Source of the DNA: Stigmatella aurantiaca DW4/3-1
GTDB taxonomy: Bacteria; Myxococcota; Myxococcia; Myxococcales; Myxococcaceae
NCBI RefSeq assembly: GCF_000165485.1
Contig: NC_014623.1
Span: forward strand, 4,607,501 to 4,671,500
DNA: 64,000 nucleotides
Direction: 5' to 3'
Below, piece by piece: positions 23,652 through 36,700 of the stretch (the first letter of the stretch is position 1; each line of letters starts with the position of its first letter). The notes beneath the pieces were generated by a model, which was not told where the DNA came from, ran no database searches, and saw nothing but the letters and a program-made list of their open reading frames with translations. A program made the position numbers and the translations under genes.

Positions 23652-25717
23652 GTCACGGGCCCCGCGGGGGCCAGGGGCACGTAGGGGCTCTCCTGGGCGG
23701 TGGGGACCGCCGAGCGGCGGGCCGCCAGCGCGGCGCGGATGCCGAACGCGAGCGTGGTGACGACGACCAGCATGAACAGCACGGTGAGGGTGGCATCCAC
23801 ATAGTCGTTGGTGATGACCTGCTGCATCTCCTCCAATGACTTGGCCGGGGCCAGCACCTTGCCGTTGGCCACCGCCTCTTGGAAACCGCGGGCGTGGGCC
23901 AGGAAGCTGACCCGCGGGTTGCTGCTGAACACCTTCTCGGCGCCCGCGGTCAGCGTGCAGATGATGAGCCACAGGGCCGGGATCGCCGGAATCCACAGGT
24001 AGCGATCGCGCTTCATCTTCACGAGGACGACGCTGGCGAGGATGAGCGCGATGGCGGCGAGCATCTGGTTGGCGATGCCGAACAGCGGCCAGAGCGTGTT
24101 GATGCCGCCCAGGGGATCCACCACCCCCTGGTAGAGGAAGTATCCCCAGCCCGCCACGCACAGGGCGGTGGCGATCAGGTTGGCGCCCCAGGAGTCGGTC
24201 CTCTTCAAGGGCGCGTAGACGAGCCCTGCCAGCTCCTGGATCATGAAGCGGCCCACCCGGGTGCCCGCGTCCACGGTGGTGAGGATGAACAGCGCCTCGA
24301 ACAGGATGGCGTAGTGGTACCAGAAGGCCATCATGCCCGCTCCGCCGACCAGCCCGTGGAGGATCTGCGCCATGCCCACCGCCAGCGTGGGCGCGCCGCC
24401 CGCGCGGGACAGGATGGACGTCTCGCCGATCTCCCGGGCGGTCTGGGTGAGCATCTCCGGGGTAATCACGAAGCCCCACTGGCTGATCACCTGAGCGGCT
24501 TGCTCGGCGGTGGTGCCAATCAGGCCCGGAGGGGAGTTCATGGCGAAGTACACGCCCGGTTGCAGCACCGAGGCGGAGATGAGCGCCATGATGGCGACGA
24601 AGGCCTCCATGAGCATCGAGCCGTAGCCCACCATGCGCGCCTCGCTCTCGTTGGCGAGCATCTTCGGGGTGGTGCCCGAGGAGATGAGCGAGTGCCAGCC
24701 GGACACCGCGCCACAGGCGATGGTGATGAACAGGAACGGGAACAGGTTGCCGGAGAACACGGGCCCGCTGCCATCGATGAACCGGGTCACCGCGGGCATC
24801 CGCATCTCCGGCATGGCCAGGACGATGCCCACCGCCAACACGAGGATGGTGCCAATCTTCAGGAAGGTCGACAGGTAGTCGCGCGGGGCCAGCAGCAGCC
24901 ACACCGGCAGCACCGAGGCGCAGAAGCCATAGGCGATCAACATCCACGCCAGGGCCTTGCCATCGTAGGTGAACAGCGGCGCCAGCGCGGCGTCCTCGGC
25001 GACGCGGCCGCCCAGCCAGATCGACAGCATCAGCAGCACGAAGCCGATGAGGGAGACCTCGAGCACCCGTCCCGGACGGAGGTAGCGGAGGTAGCCGCCC
25101 ATCAGCAGCGCGATGGGGATGGTCATGGCGACCGTGAAGGTTCCCCAGGGGCTGGAGGCCAGCGCCTTGACGACCACCAGGGCGAGCACCGCGAGGATGA
25201 TCATCATGATCATCAGCACGCCGATCATCGCCACGACGCCCGCGGCGGGCCCCAGCTCCATTCGCACCATGTCGCCCAGGGACTTGCCGTTGCGCCGGAC
25301 GGACAGAAACAGGATGGTGAAGTCCTGCACCGCGCCCGCGATCACCACGCCGGAGAGGATCCACAAGGTGCCCGGCAGGTACCCCATCTGCGCGGCGAGC
25401 ACAGGGCCGACCAAGGGGCCCGCGCCCGCGATGGCGGCGAAGTGGTGGCCGAAGAGCACCCACTTGTCGGTGGGCACATAGTCCAGCCCGTCGTTGTGCT
25501 GCTGCGCGGGCGTGGCCCGGGTGGGATCCAGCTGCAGCGCCTTCTGGGCGATGAACCGGCTGTAGAAGCGGTAGCCAATCATCAAGACAGAGACCGCGGC
25601 CACCACCAGCCAGGTCGCATTGATGGTCTCACCCCGGTGCAGCGCCACCGTTCCTAGGCAGAACGCGCCCACGACGGCCAGCAGTGCCCAACCCAACTTG
25701 CTTGCCAAACCCCGCAT
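23648..25717 (-). CDS. cstA: carbon starvation protein A, peptide/pyruvate transporter
   Basis: CstA (689 residues) is a polytopic inner-membrane transporter induced on carbon starvation in enterobacteria, with pyruvate and peptide uptake reported for the family. The sequence has more than fifteen hydrophobic helices. The conserved blocks include TPAQQHNDGLDYVPTDKWVL, FGHHFAAIAGAGPLVGPVLA and GTTPKMLANESEARMVGYGS. The start at 25717 is supported by GGAGGGG 3 nt upstream and by the position of the first helix; the long open frame upstream has no transporter features. It forms a coupled pair with the YbdD-type gene. Confidence 0.96.
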   Translation of the reverse strand: MRGLASKLGWALLAVVGAFCLGTVALHRGETINATWLVVAAVSVLMIGYRFYSRFIAQKALQLDPTRATPAQQHNDGLDYVPTDKWVLFGHHFAAIAGAGPLVGPVLAAQMGYLPGTLWILSGVVIAGAVQDFTILFLSVRRNGKSLGDMVRMELGPAAGVVAMIGVLMIMMIILAVLALVVVKALASSPWGTFTVAMTIPIALLMGGYLRYLRPGRVLEVSLIGFVLLMLSIWLGGRVAEDAALAPLFTYDGKALAWMLIAYGFCASVLPVWLLLAPRDYLSTFLKIGTILVLAVGIVLAMPEMRMPAVTRFIDGSGPVFSGNLFPFLFITIACGAVSGWHSLISSGTTPKMLANESEARMVGYGSMLMEAFVAIMALISASVLQPGVYFAMNSPPGLIGTTAEQAAQVISQWGFVITPEMLTQTAREIGETSILSRAGGAPTLAVGMAQILHGLVGGAGMMAFWYHYAILFEALFILTTVDAGTRVGRFMIQELAGLVYAPLKRTDSWGANLIATALCVAGWGYFLYQGVVDPLGGINTLWPLFGIANQMLAAIALILASVVLVKMKRDRYLWIPAIPALWLIICTLTAGAEKVFSSNPRVSFLAHARGFQEAVANGKVLAPAKSLEEMQQVITNDYVDATLTVLFMLVVVTTLAFGIRAALAARRSAVPTAQESPYVPLAPAGPVT

Positions 25718-25906
25718 GTCCCCTCCGCGCGAAACTTCGCGGGAAGGTTCCTCCCGGGTCCCAGGCGGGTCAATGAATGAGGGAGATTCTGGTAGCCCCT
25801 CAAGGGATGACGCGGCGCGGCATGGCCAGACAGGGAGGCCCCTTCTCGGACCCCCGGTCTCATCCGCATTGCGCGCGGCACGCGTGGAGCGTAGGTCGCG
25901 TCTCCC

Positions 25907-28855
25907 ATGTCCGCGACCGCCCAATTGCTCGAAGCCGTTCGTAAGGAGGCCCGCCCGGGAATCTGGGCCAATGGTGTGAAGCTCGCCCGGGCTGGCGCCG
26001 TCGCGCTCCAGTCTCAGACGGAGAAGGAGCTGGAGCTGCGTGTCCGCGCGCCGGGCCGCTCGGTGGCCCTCACGGTCACCCTGTATCCAGGCGATGAGGT
26101 CTGGGAGTGCGACTGCCCCAGCCAGGTGGATCCCTGTGAGCACGTGGTGGCGGCGGCCATCTCGGTTCAACAGGCGGAGAAGCAGGAGACGCCGCTGGTG
26201 GCCACCGCGAACCGGTGGTCGCGCGTGGTGTACCACTTCACGCGTGTCGACGGAGGGCTTCAGCTCCAGCGGACACTCGCGCACGCCGATGGGAAGGAGG
26301 AGCCCTTCGAGGGCAGTTTGACGTCCCTCATGGCCCAGCCGGCCCGGGCCGCGGAGATGCAGATCGAACAGTCGGATCTGGTCGTGGACCGGCTCCTGGA
26401 GCGCCGCACCCGTGGGGCCATTCCCCCCGAGCGGCTGGACGCGCTGCTCAAGGCGCTGGAGCCCGCGCGCAACGTGTTGCTGGATGGGCGCCCCGTCGCC
26501 GTCTCGGACGAGCTGGTTGTGCCGAAGGCGGTGGTGGAGGACCGGGGCTCGCAGTGGGCCGTGACGGTGATGCGCGATCCGCGCATCGTGGAAGTGGTGA
26601 GCCCGGGGGTCGCGTTGTGTGGGGACGCGCTGGCCCGGCTGGGCGAGACGCCGATGACAGGGCCGTGGCTCCAGAACCTCCCCATCGTGCGCACCTACGC
26701 GCCCGAGCAATTGGGAGAGCTCTCCGCGAAGGTGCTGCCAGAGTTGGTTCGCCGCATGCCGGTCGAGGTTCGCAGTCGGCGCCTGCCGTCCATCGATCGG
26801 GATCTGAAGCCGCGCATTCAGGTAGAGCTCCATCAGCTGGACTCCGGGCTCTCGGTGCTGCCGACCCTCGTCTATGGGGCGCCTCCCTCGGTGCGGATCG
26901 ACAACGGCAAGATGGTCTACCTGCGCGGGGCGGTGCCCCTTCGTGACGAGGCGGCCGAGCAGCGCTTGGTGCATCAGCTCCGGGACGAGCTGAACCTGGT
27001 TCCCGGCCGGCGGCTGACCGTGCAGGGCCAGGAGATGGTGCGCTGGGCGGACAAGCTGCGGCGCTGGCGCGGAGACCTCACCGGAGACGGCGCGGGCATC
27101 GTGAGCCCCGATGTCCGCCTCCGTCCCTCGCTCCAGTTGGACTCGGCCGTCTCGGGTTCAGGGGTGCCCGAGGTGCGCTTCACGCTCGAGTTCCAAGTGG
27201 AGGGAGGAAAGGGAGGACCGCAGACCGTGGACGCGGCGGCGGTGATCCGCGCGTGGACCGAAGGGCTGGGGCTCGTGCCTCTGGACGGGGGTGGGTGGGC
27301 GCCTCTGCCGCGGGCGTGGCTGGACAAGAACGGACAGCGCGTGGCGGACCTCCTGGCCGCGAGGCAAGAGGATGGCAAGGTCGCCAACCATGCCCTGCCG
27401 GAGCTGTCCGCGCTGTGTGAGACGCTCGAGCAGCCCCCGCCCCTGGGCCTCGACCGTCTGGCACCCATGATCGAAGGCTTCGAGAAGCTCCCGCCACCGG
27501 AGCTTCCCGGGGATCTCACCGCGACGCTGCGCGCCTATCAGTTGCAGGGGGTGAGCTGGCTGCGCTTCCTCCGGGGGGCGGGGCTCGGTGGAATCCTCGC
27601 GGACGACATGGGCCTGGGAAAAACGCTCCAAACGCTGTGTGTCCTGGGACCCAAAACCCTCGTGGTCTGCCCCACCAGCGTGCTTCCCAACTGGGCCGCG
27701 GAGCTCAAGCGCTTCCGGCCCTCGCTCCGGGTGGGCGTGTACCACGGGCCTGGCCGGGCGCTGGACGATGCCACGGATGTGACGCTCACGACGTACTCCC
27801 TCCTGCGGCTGGATGCGGCCGTGCTCGCGGGACGCGCGTGGGATGCCGTCATCCTGGATGAGGCCCAGGCCATCAAGAACCCCGAGAGCCAGGTGGCGCG
27901 CGCGGCGTTCGGGCTCAAGGCAGGCTTCCGCCTGGCGATCAGCGGCACGCCGCTGGAGAACCGGCTGGAGGAGCTCTGGAGCCTGATGCACTTCGTGAAC
28001 CCAGGCTTGCTGGGAGGGCGTCGGCACTTCGAGGATCGCGTGGCACGGCCGATCACCGACGGCCAGGCCGAGGCGGCCGAGCGGCTGCGCAGGCGCATCC
28101 GGCCCTTCGTGCTCCGGAGGCTCAAGCGGGATGTGGCGCCCGAGTTGCCGCCGCGCACCGAGTCCGTGATGCATGTGTCCTTGGACGACCGGGAGCGGGC
28201 CGTCTACGACGCGGTCATGGCGGCGACGCGCGCGGAGGTGGTGGCCCTGCTGAACGAAGGGGGCAGTGTGCTGAAGGCGCTGGAGGCGCTGTTGCGCCTG
28301 CGCCAGGCGGCCTGTCACTCGGCGCTCGTGCCAGGACAGCACGCCACGTCGTCCTCGAAGGTGCAGACGCTGGTGGAGGCGCTCGGCACCGCCGTCTCGG
28401 AAGGGCACAAGGCGTTGGTGTTCTCCCAGTGGACCTCGCTGCTGGATCTGATCGAGCCAGGGCTCAAGGGGGCGGGAATCGCTTTCGAGCGCTTGGACGG
28501 GACGACGGCCGATCGCGGCGCGGTGACCACACGCTTCCAGTCCCCGGAGGGGGCACCCGTGATGTTGATGTCGCTCAAGGCGGGCGGCACGGGGCTGAAC
28601 CTCACCGCGGCGGACCATGTGTTCCTGATGGACCCCTGGTGGAATCCGGCGGTGGAGGCGCAGGCCGCGGACCGGGCGCACCGCATCGGCCAAGAGCGCC
28701 CCGTGATGGTGTATCGGTTGGTGTCTCAAGGGACCGTGGAGGAGCGCATCCTCGGGCTTCAGGAGAAGAAGCGCGCCATCTTCGAGGCGGCCCTGAGCGA
28801 GGCGGGTGCGGCGACGGCCATCACCCGGGCCGATCTGCTCGAGCTCTTCGCGTGA
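25907..28855 (+). CDS. SNF2/SWI2-family ATP-dependent helicase with SWIM zinc finger
   Basis: The 982-residue protein is a bacterial SNF2-type DNA translocase. An N-terminal SWIM finger of the form CxCx6CxH lies at residues 68-79 (C68, C70, C77, H79). The ATPase core begins near residue 540. Its Walker A is [12 protein letters not shown] (about 565) and its box II is DEAQ (about 650). Later motifs include [15 protein letters not shown] and the helicase C-terminal block [23 protein letters not shown] followed by DRAHRIGQ. Bacterial members are linked to transcription recycling, repair or defence, but the context here gives no hint. It is divergent from cstA. Confidence 0.94.
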   Translation: MSATAQLLEAVRKEARPGIWANGVKLARAGAVALQSQTEKELELRVRAPGRSVALTVTLYPGDEVWECDCPSQVDPCEHVVAAAISVQQAEKQETPLVATANRWSRVVYHFTRVDGGLQLQRTLAHADGKEEPFEGSLTSLMAQPARAAEMQIEQSDLVVDRLLERRTRGAIPPERLDALLKALEPARNVLLDGRPVAVSDELVVPKAVVEDRGSQWAVTVMRDPRIVEVVSPGVALCGDALARLGETPMTGPWLQNLPIVRTYAPEQLGELSAKVLPELVRRMPVEVRSRRLPSIDRDLKPRIQVELHQLDSGLSVLPTLVYGAPPSVRIDNGKMVYLRGAVPLRDEAAEQRLVHQLRDELNLVPGRRLTVQGQEMVRWADKLRRWRGDLTGDGAGIVSPDVRLRPSLQLDSAVSGSGVPEVRFTLEFQVEGGKGGPQTVDAAAVIRAWTEGLGLVPLDGGGWAPLPRAWLDKNGQRVADLLAARQEDGKVANHALPELSALCETLEQPPPLGLDRLAPMIEGFEKLPPPELPGDLTATLRAYQLQGVSWLRFLRGAGLGGILADDMGLGKTLQTLCVLGPKTLVVCPTSVLPNWAAELKRFRPSLRVGVYHGPGRALDDATDVTLTTYSLLRLDAAVLAGRAWDAVILDEAQAIKNPESQVARAAFGLKAGFRLAISGTPLENRLEELWSLMHFVNPGLLGGRRHFEDRVARPITDGQAEAAERLRRRIRPFVLRRLKRDVAPELPPRTESVMHVSLDDRERAVYDAVMAATRAEVVALLNEGGSVLKALEALLRLRQAACHSALVPGQHATSSSKVQTLVEALGTAVSEGHKALVFSQWTSLLDLIEPGLKGAGIAFERLDGTTADRGAVTTRFQSPEGAPVMLMSLKAGGTGLNLTAADHVFLMDPWWNPAVEAQAADRAHRIGQERPVMVYRLVSQGTVEERILGLQEKKRAIFEAALSEAGAATAITRADLLELFA

Positions 28856-28981
28856 GCGGGGGCGAGAGGGCCGCGAGAATCAGCCGGTGAATCGCGGAAC
28901 GCTGGCTGTCCGGAGCCTTCTCGCGGCATAAAGCGGAGGGGCCCCTGGCCGGAACGGGCTCATGGGTCAAGGAGTAGGTTC

Positions 28982-29602
28982 ATGATTCGAAACAGTTGGA
29001 TTTGGGCTGCCGTGCTGTTCACGGCATCGATCGCGAGTGCTGAGGATGACGGTGGCCGCCATGTCCACGATGGCTTCTACCTGCGCTTGCAGTTGGGCGG
29101 CGGTTACACCCATGCCGATGCCTCATCGATGGACCTGACGCTCAAGGGGGGCGCGGCGGGGCTCAATGCGGAGATTGGTGGCGCGCTGACGCGCAACCTC
29201 ATTCTCTACGGGAAGCTGTTTGGCACCTCCGTCCCGGGCCCGGATTTCGAGGTTGGCAAGCTCACCGTCCGGGGAGAGGCGGACAGCGTGAGCCTCAACT
29301 TCGCCGCGGTCGGACTGGGGCTCACCTACTACATCATGCCCAGCAACTTCTATGTCTCGGGCGCACTCTCGTTCACCCAACTCAGCATCAGTGACGATGA
29401 GGGAACCCTGGCCGAGACCGACCTGGGGGGAGGCCTGCACCTGGGGCTCGGCAAGGAATGGTGGGTGAGCGACAACTGGGGTCTCGGGTTGGGCGCCGAG
29501 TTGGCACTGGGGCGCATCCGAAGCAAAGAGACCGACGCGGAGCTCAAGGACGACTGGAACGCCGCCAATTTCATGATCTTCTTCACGGCCACGTACAACT
29601 GA
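28982..29602 (+). CDS. outer-membrane beta-barrel protein
   Basis: The 206-residue product has a signal peptide (residues 1-20, ending ASA) and a mature part built of alternating strands rich in Gly and aromatic residues, for example GFYLRLQLGGGYTH. It ends FMIFFTATYN, typical of outer-membrane barrels that close with an aromatic-flanked strand. The size suits an eight-stranded barrel of the OmpW/OmpX sort. The ATG follows AAGGAGTAGG. Its function is unknown. Confidence 0.82.
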   Translation: MIRNSWIWAAVLFTASIASAEDDGGRHVHDGFYLRLQLGGGYTHADASSMDLTLKGGAAGLNAEIGGALTRNLILYGKLFGTSVPGPDFEVGKLTVRGEADSVSLNFAAVGLGLTYYIMPSNFYVSGALSFTQLSISDDEGTLAETDLGGGLHLGLGKEWWVSDNWGLGLGAELALGRIRSKETDAELKDDWNAANFMIFFTATYN

Positions 29603-29684
29603 GGCCTCCGGGCCGTGTCGCATTGCACGGAGAGTGCGTGCCTGGTAAGTTAAGCACGTAGTTATCGACTTACTGGGCTTCCGC

Positions 29685-30419
29685 ATGAAACATGATTTGA
29701 AACAGTTTCCGTTGAGAGTCTCCCTGGGTGTCTTGGTGTTGACGGCCTGTGGCGTTCCCGAGGACGGGAGCATGGGGCCCGAGGAGGGGGTGGGCACTCA
29801 ACAGTCCGCCCTGTGCGCTGCCTTGAGCGTCACCACCCTGACCACCGTGGGCATCTCCTCTTATGGGGGAGAGATCGCGGGGAATGGGGCCTGGGCGGTG
29901 TCGCCTCTGGCCAACGCCGCGAGGCTGGAGTACCGGGTGGATGGCGTCCTGCGTACCGTCGATGAGCGCCCGGGGAACTCTGGCTTCTGGTTCATGAGCA
30001 GCGCGGGGACCACCTGTGGAACCCACACGGTCGAGGTGAAGGCCTACCCGATGGTCATCGACAGCAACGGGAACCGCACCACGTGTCTGGAAGCCCCTCG
30101 GACGCTTACCCAGTCCGTCGTCCAGGAGTGCCCCACGGCCTCACTGTCGTGCCCGTACGCCTCTCCTCAGATCAATTGCACGGCCAGCGGCAGTGGCGGC
30201 ACGGGGGGATACACCTACTTCTGGAAGGAGAGCATCTCGTACCCGGATGGCACCGAGTACACGAGCTCCTGGTATCCAGGAGGGCCAGTCAATGGTTTTT
30301 ACTGCCCTCCTGTCGTCGACCGGAGTGAGACCACCCGGAACACGCTCTCCCTGAAGGTGCGTGACAGTGCTGGACTGGAGTCGCCCTCCCGGATGTTCGT
30401 CCGGATGTGCGGATACTAG
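29685..30419 (+). CDS. secreted lipoprotein, function unknown
   Basis: The 244-residue product has a lipoprotein signal ending LTAC (C22) and an acidic mature start with a TQQSALC block. I recall similar QQSAL-type starts in secreted myxobacterial proteins. The rest is beta-rich with six or more cysteines and a PKD/Ig-like look (GTGGYTYFWKESI), suggesting a surface sandwich domain. It follows the barrel protein by 82 bp on the same strand. No enzyme motif is visible. Confidence 0.8.
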   Translation: MKHDLKQFPLRVSLGVLVLTACGVPEDGSMGPEEGVGTQQSALCAALSVTTLTTVGISSYGGEIAGNGAWAVSPLANAARLEYRVDGVLRTVDERPGNSGFWFMSSAGTTCGTHTVEVKAYPMVIDSNGNRTTCLEAPRTLTQSVVQECPTASLSCPYASPQINCTASGSGGTGGYTYFWKESISYPDGTEYTSSWYPGGPVNGFYCPPVVDRSETTRNTLSLKVRDSAGLESPSRMFVRMCGY

Positions 30420-30453
30420 TCTCCCGTCAGACCATCCGGGGTATGCCAGGGCC

Positions 30454-31302
30454 ATGGCGATGAGCGCTCCCTTGGCCCTGGACGATTGGGGCGGCACCGG
30501 TCCGGTGCTGCACCTCGCGCATGCCAACGGTTTTCCGCCAGGCACCTACCGGAAGCTCATCGAGCTCCTGAAGCCCCGGTACCACGTCGTCACCGTGCGG
30601 AACCGCTGGCTGGTCCCCGGGACGGACCCGCTGGAGGTCCAGACCTGGGACGATGTGGCGGGGGATCTGATTCAGGCCCTGGAGGCCCAGGGGCTGGAGG
30701 GCGTGGTGGGCGTGGGACACAGCCTGGGCGGCGTGGCCACCTTGCTGGCCGCCGCCCGGCAGCCCCGGCTCTTCCGGGCCGTGGTGGCGTTGGATCCGGT
30801 GCTGCTCACGGGACGGCTTCTCCTGGCGGTCCGGGGTTTGTCGCTGCTGGGGATCCGGGGTTGGATTCCGCCCGCGAGCCAGGCCCGACGTCGGCGCGAG
30901 CGCTGGAGTTCCCGCGAGGAGGCTGCGGAGAAGCTGCGCGGCAAGCCGCTCTTCCAGCGGTTCGATCCCGAATGCTTCCAGGATTACATCGCCTCCGGCC
31001 TCACCAGCACGCCAGAGGGGGATTTCCGCCTGACCATCCCCAGGGCCTGGGAGGCCCGCATGTTCGAGACGTCCCCGCGTGACGCTTGGCGGAGCCTTCG
31101 GTCCTTGAGCGTGCCAACGCTCATGGTGCGGGGGGGGGACTCGGATGTGTTCTTCCCCGAGGCCCTGGAGCGTGTCCGCCGCACCGTGCCGGGGGTGCGG
31201 ACCGAGGAGCTGCCCAACACGGCGCATCTCTTTCCGCTGGAGCAGCCAGAAGAGTGCGGCAGGCGCATCCTCTCATTCCTTGAGAGCACTCACACCCGGT
31301 GA
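30454..31302 (+). CDS. alpha/beta-fold hydrolase
   Basis: This 282-residue hydrolase has the nucleophile elbow GHSLGG (S90), an oxyanion-type HANGFPP at 23-29 and a C-terminal NTAHLFPLEQP that supplies the catalytic His. The acid is probably the Asp in RGGDSDVFFP. No signal peptide is present, so it is cytoplasmic. The ATG at 30454 (or a second at 30460) is preferred over an upstream frame opening at 30361 that would overlap the lipoprotein gene. The substrate is unknown; esterase or lipase-like activity is the safest statement. Confidence 0.9.
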   Translation: MAMSAPLALDDWGGTGPVLHLAHANGFPPGTYRKLIELLKPRYHVVTVRNRWLVPGTDPLEVQTWDDVAGDLIQALEAQGLEGVVGVGHSLGGVATLLAAARQPRLFRAVVALDPVLLTGRLLLAVRGLSLLGIRGWIPPASQARRRRERWSSREEAAEKLRGKPLFQRFDPECFQDYIASGLTSTPEGDFRLTIPRAWEARMFETSPRDAWRSLRSLSVPTLMVRGGDSDVFFPEALERVRRTVPGVRTEELPNTAHLFPLEQPEECGRRILSFLESTHTR

Positions 31303-31348
31303 CGGAACGGCCCTGGTTAGTCTGTTTTACGGGTGTTGATACATGTGA

Positions 31349-31377
31349 TTGACACTGCAAACATCCACGTTTAACAT
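31349..31377 (+). promoter_or_regulatory. near-consensus sigma-70 promoter of the S8 protease gene
   Basis: TTGACA at 31349-31354 and TAACAT at 31372-31377 are separated by 17 nt. This is one of the best housekeeping-type promoters in the window. Transcription would start near 31384, leaving a leader of about 176 nt before the protease ATG. Confidence 0.65.
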
Positions 31378-31559
31378 CTTCTTCACCGCGTGAAACATCA
31401 GGGGGCGATGCGGCCGTCCAGAGGCGTGCGCTGAGCCGCCGCGAAGATTGAAGATTGATGGAGCGCGGGCAGAGGGATGGCCCTGGAACGGTGAGGACAG
31501 GAAGACAGCGGTCCGCCGGGCCGCTGTATGCATTTCATCTCATCCAGGGAGCATCACGA

Positions 31560-33647
<2,088 letters not shown>

Positions 33648-33704
33648 GGCGCAGGGACACGCCGCCACGCAGGGGCCTCCAGCCGGAATGCTCCGGTTGG
33701 AGGC

Positions 33705-36700
33705 TCAGGCCCTCAGCGGCAACCGCACGGTGAAGGTGGTTCCCACCTCGGGGGTCGAGAGGAGGTTGATCGCTCCACCGTGTGCGCGGACGATCTGGGA
33801 GACGATGTAGAGCCCCAGCCCGATGCTCCGCCCGGCCCGGTCTCCCCCATGCCCTCCTTGCTGCATGGGCATGAAGAGTCGGGCCTGGAGTTCCTGGGAG
33901 ATGGGCTCCCCTTCGTTGTGCACGTCGATCTGGGCCTCGGTCTGGGTTCCCGTGAGCCGGACGGTGACGGAGGTCGACGAGGGGCTGTATTTCACCGCGT
34001 TGGTGATCAGGTTCGTGAGGAGCTGGAAGAGGCGGTCGTCGTCCCATTCTCCCGTCTGCACGCCCACGGCCTCGAACAGGACTTTGCGCTCTGGGTGCGC
34101 GAGCTTGACCTCCTCGACGGCCAGCCAGGCGATGTGCTGGAGTTCGGCCGGCCGGCGTTCGATGCGCAGCCCCCCTCCCAACCTTGCCTGTGTGAAGTCG
34201 AGCAGGTCCCGGATCATCCGCATGGCCCGCTCCGCGCTGGCCTGGATGCGGGTGACCACCTTGGCCGCCCGCTCCTCCAAGGTTCCCATCCGGAACAGGA
34301 AGCTCGTGGACATCAGGATGGCGGAGATGGGATTGCGCAGGTCGTGGCTGACGATGCCGATGAGCTGTTGCTCCAGCTCGCCGCGCTCTCGTGCCAGCCG
34401 CTCCCGCTCGGAGCGCTCTCGCGCCAGCCGCACCGCGTTCTCGATCCGCGCCAGCAGCTCGCGCGCGCTGAAAGGCTTCACGAGGTAATCGTTCGCTCCG
34501 GCCTGGAGTCCCTCGATGCGGGCCTCTTCTCCCGCGCGTGCGGACAGCAGGATGAGTGGCACCCCCTGGGTCTTCGGGTTCTCACGCACTTTCTGGAGGA
34601 GCCCGAACCCGTCGAGCCGGGGCATCATCACATCGCTGAGCACCAGGTCTGGCGGGGAGTCGAGGATGGCCTGATAGGCCGCCTCACCGTCTTGCACGGT
34701 TTCCACGACACAGGTTGGGTCGAGCAGCGACCGGATGTAGCCCCGCATGTCCGAGTTGTCGTCCGCCACGAGAACCCGTGGGCGAGAGCCCTGGGCCATG
34801 AGTGGGGAGGGAAGCGGTGCCGCTCCTGGGGTGGGAGGGCCTTCGTTGGCGGCGGGCTCCGGCAGCCAGCGGAGGGCCTCCTCGACGAAGGACACGCTCA
34901 ACGTGCCCGGCTCCGACGGCCCCTCTTCCGAGGCGACGCGCTCTTGTGGCAGGTGGGCCCGGCCAAGGGGAAGCTCGACGTGGAAGGCACTTCCTCTGTT
35001 TTCGACGCTCTGCACGCCGAGGATGCCCCCGTGCATCTTCACCAGCTCCATGATGAGGGCCAGCCCGATGCCCGTTCCCTCGAACGTCCGTCCCTGGGTG
35101 GTCTCCACGCGGTGGAACCGTTCGAACAGGCGGGGCAGCTCCGCTTCGGGAACCCCCGTGCCGGTGTCCCGCACGGTCAACCGCACCCGGCCTTCGAGCT
35201 GCGTGAGCTTGACTTCCACTTCTCCGTGGAAGGTGAACTTGAAGGCGTTGGAGATCAGATTGAGGACAATCTTCTCCCACATGTCGTGGTCGACATAGAC
35301 GGGCTCGAGGCTGTCTGGAACGGTGACGCGGTAGTTCAGCCCTGCCTTCTCCATCGCCGAGCGGAAGGCGCTGGCCACATCCGCGGTGAGCTTCGGGAGA
35401 TTCGTCGCCCGGTAGGTGGCCTTGACCCGTCCTGCTTCGAGGCGGGAGAAGTCCAGCAGCGTGTTGACCAGCTTGAGCAAGCGCAGCGCGTTGCGGTGAA
35501 TGAGCTGCTGGCGCTCCCGTTGCGACGGGGTGAGCGGCTCGCTGTGGGAGGACAGGGAGTCCTCCAGAGGCCCCAGCATCAACGTCAGGGGTGTTCTGAA
35601 CTCATGCGAGACATTGGAGAAGAACGCGGTCTTCGCGCGGTCGATCTCCGCGAGGGCTGCGGCCCGTTGCTGCTCCTGCTCGTACGCGCGCACGTTCGAG
35701 ACGGCCGTCGTGAAGGTCGTTTCGAGCAGCTCGTAAAAGGCGCGGTAGGTGGAGTCCAACGCGCGCCGCGCACTGACCCCCGCCACCAGGAAGCCGAGGG
35801 GAAACGTCATGCCGGGCGGGGTGATGGGAATCAGCAAGGCGGTGGTGGGCGCCTCGGGGTAAGGGCCACAAGGCAGTGAGTCGAAGCGCTCGCCCAGGTC
35901 ATCGACCTGCTCGATCTGACGGAATTGGAGCATGCGCGCCAGGGGCCAGGCCGCTGTTTGCTCGTCGATACCGAGGACCGCCGGGGCGGCGGCCGTGTCC
36001 AGGGCAATCCCGGCGGCGCCCACCCGGTGGGCTTGCTTGCCGGCCGCGTCGAGCTGGTAGAAGAGCAGAAAGGGCAGGTCGAGTTCATACTCGCCATAGG
36101 CCTTCGCCGTGGTGTCCCAGACTTGCTGGAGGGTCTGGGTCTTGCCGAACTGTTCGGACAATGAGCGCAGCGCCTGGGTCCTCCGGGCGCTGATCATCTT
36201 GTCGGTGACCTCGGTGATGGGGTGGAAGAGCCCTCCAACCTTTCCGGATTCATCCCGGATCGGGCTGAAGGAAAAGGTCATGAACGCCTCTTCCAGGTAC
36301 CCGTAGCGGTCGAGAAACATGCGCAGGTTTTCGATGTAGGAGCCCTCGCCTTGCTGGGCCCGGTCGAAGACGCCGCCGACCGCGGGCAGGGCGGAGGCCC
36401 AGCACTCCCGGAAGCGCTGTCCCATCGACTGGGGGTGCTTGGCGCCACAGATCGGCCGGTAGCTGTCATTGTAGATCTGGACGTGCTCGGGCCCCCACGC
36501 AATCAGGATGGGGAAGGTGGACGAGAGGCAGAGGCTGACCGTGGTCCGCAAGCTCTGGGGCCAGGACTCGACGGGGCCCAGGGGCGTCTGGCTCCAGTCC
36601 ATGGAGCGAATCAGCTTGCCCATCTCCCCGCCACCCGAGAGCCAATCCAGGCCGTCGGGCTCGGGGGAGCGCTTCAGATTCGTGTGTTTGTTGTTCATGA

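Noticed and set aside
25718-26974. The upstream extension of the cstA frame to 26974
   Set aside because: The extension runs antisense into the SNF2 gene and has no transporter features; cstA has a clear ribosome site at 25717.
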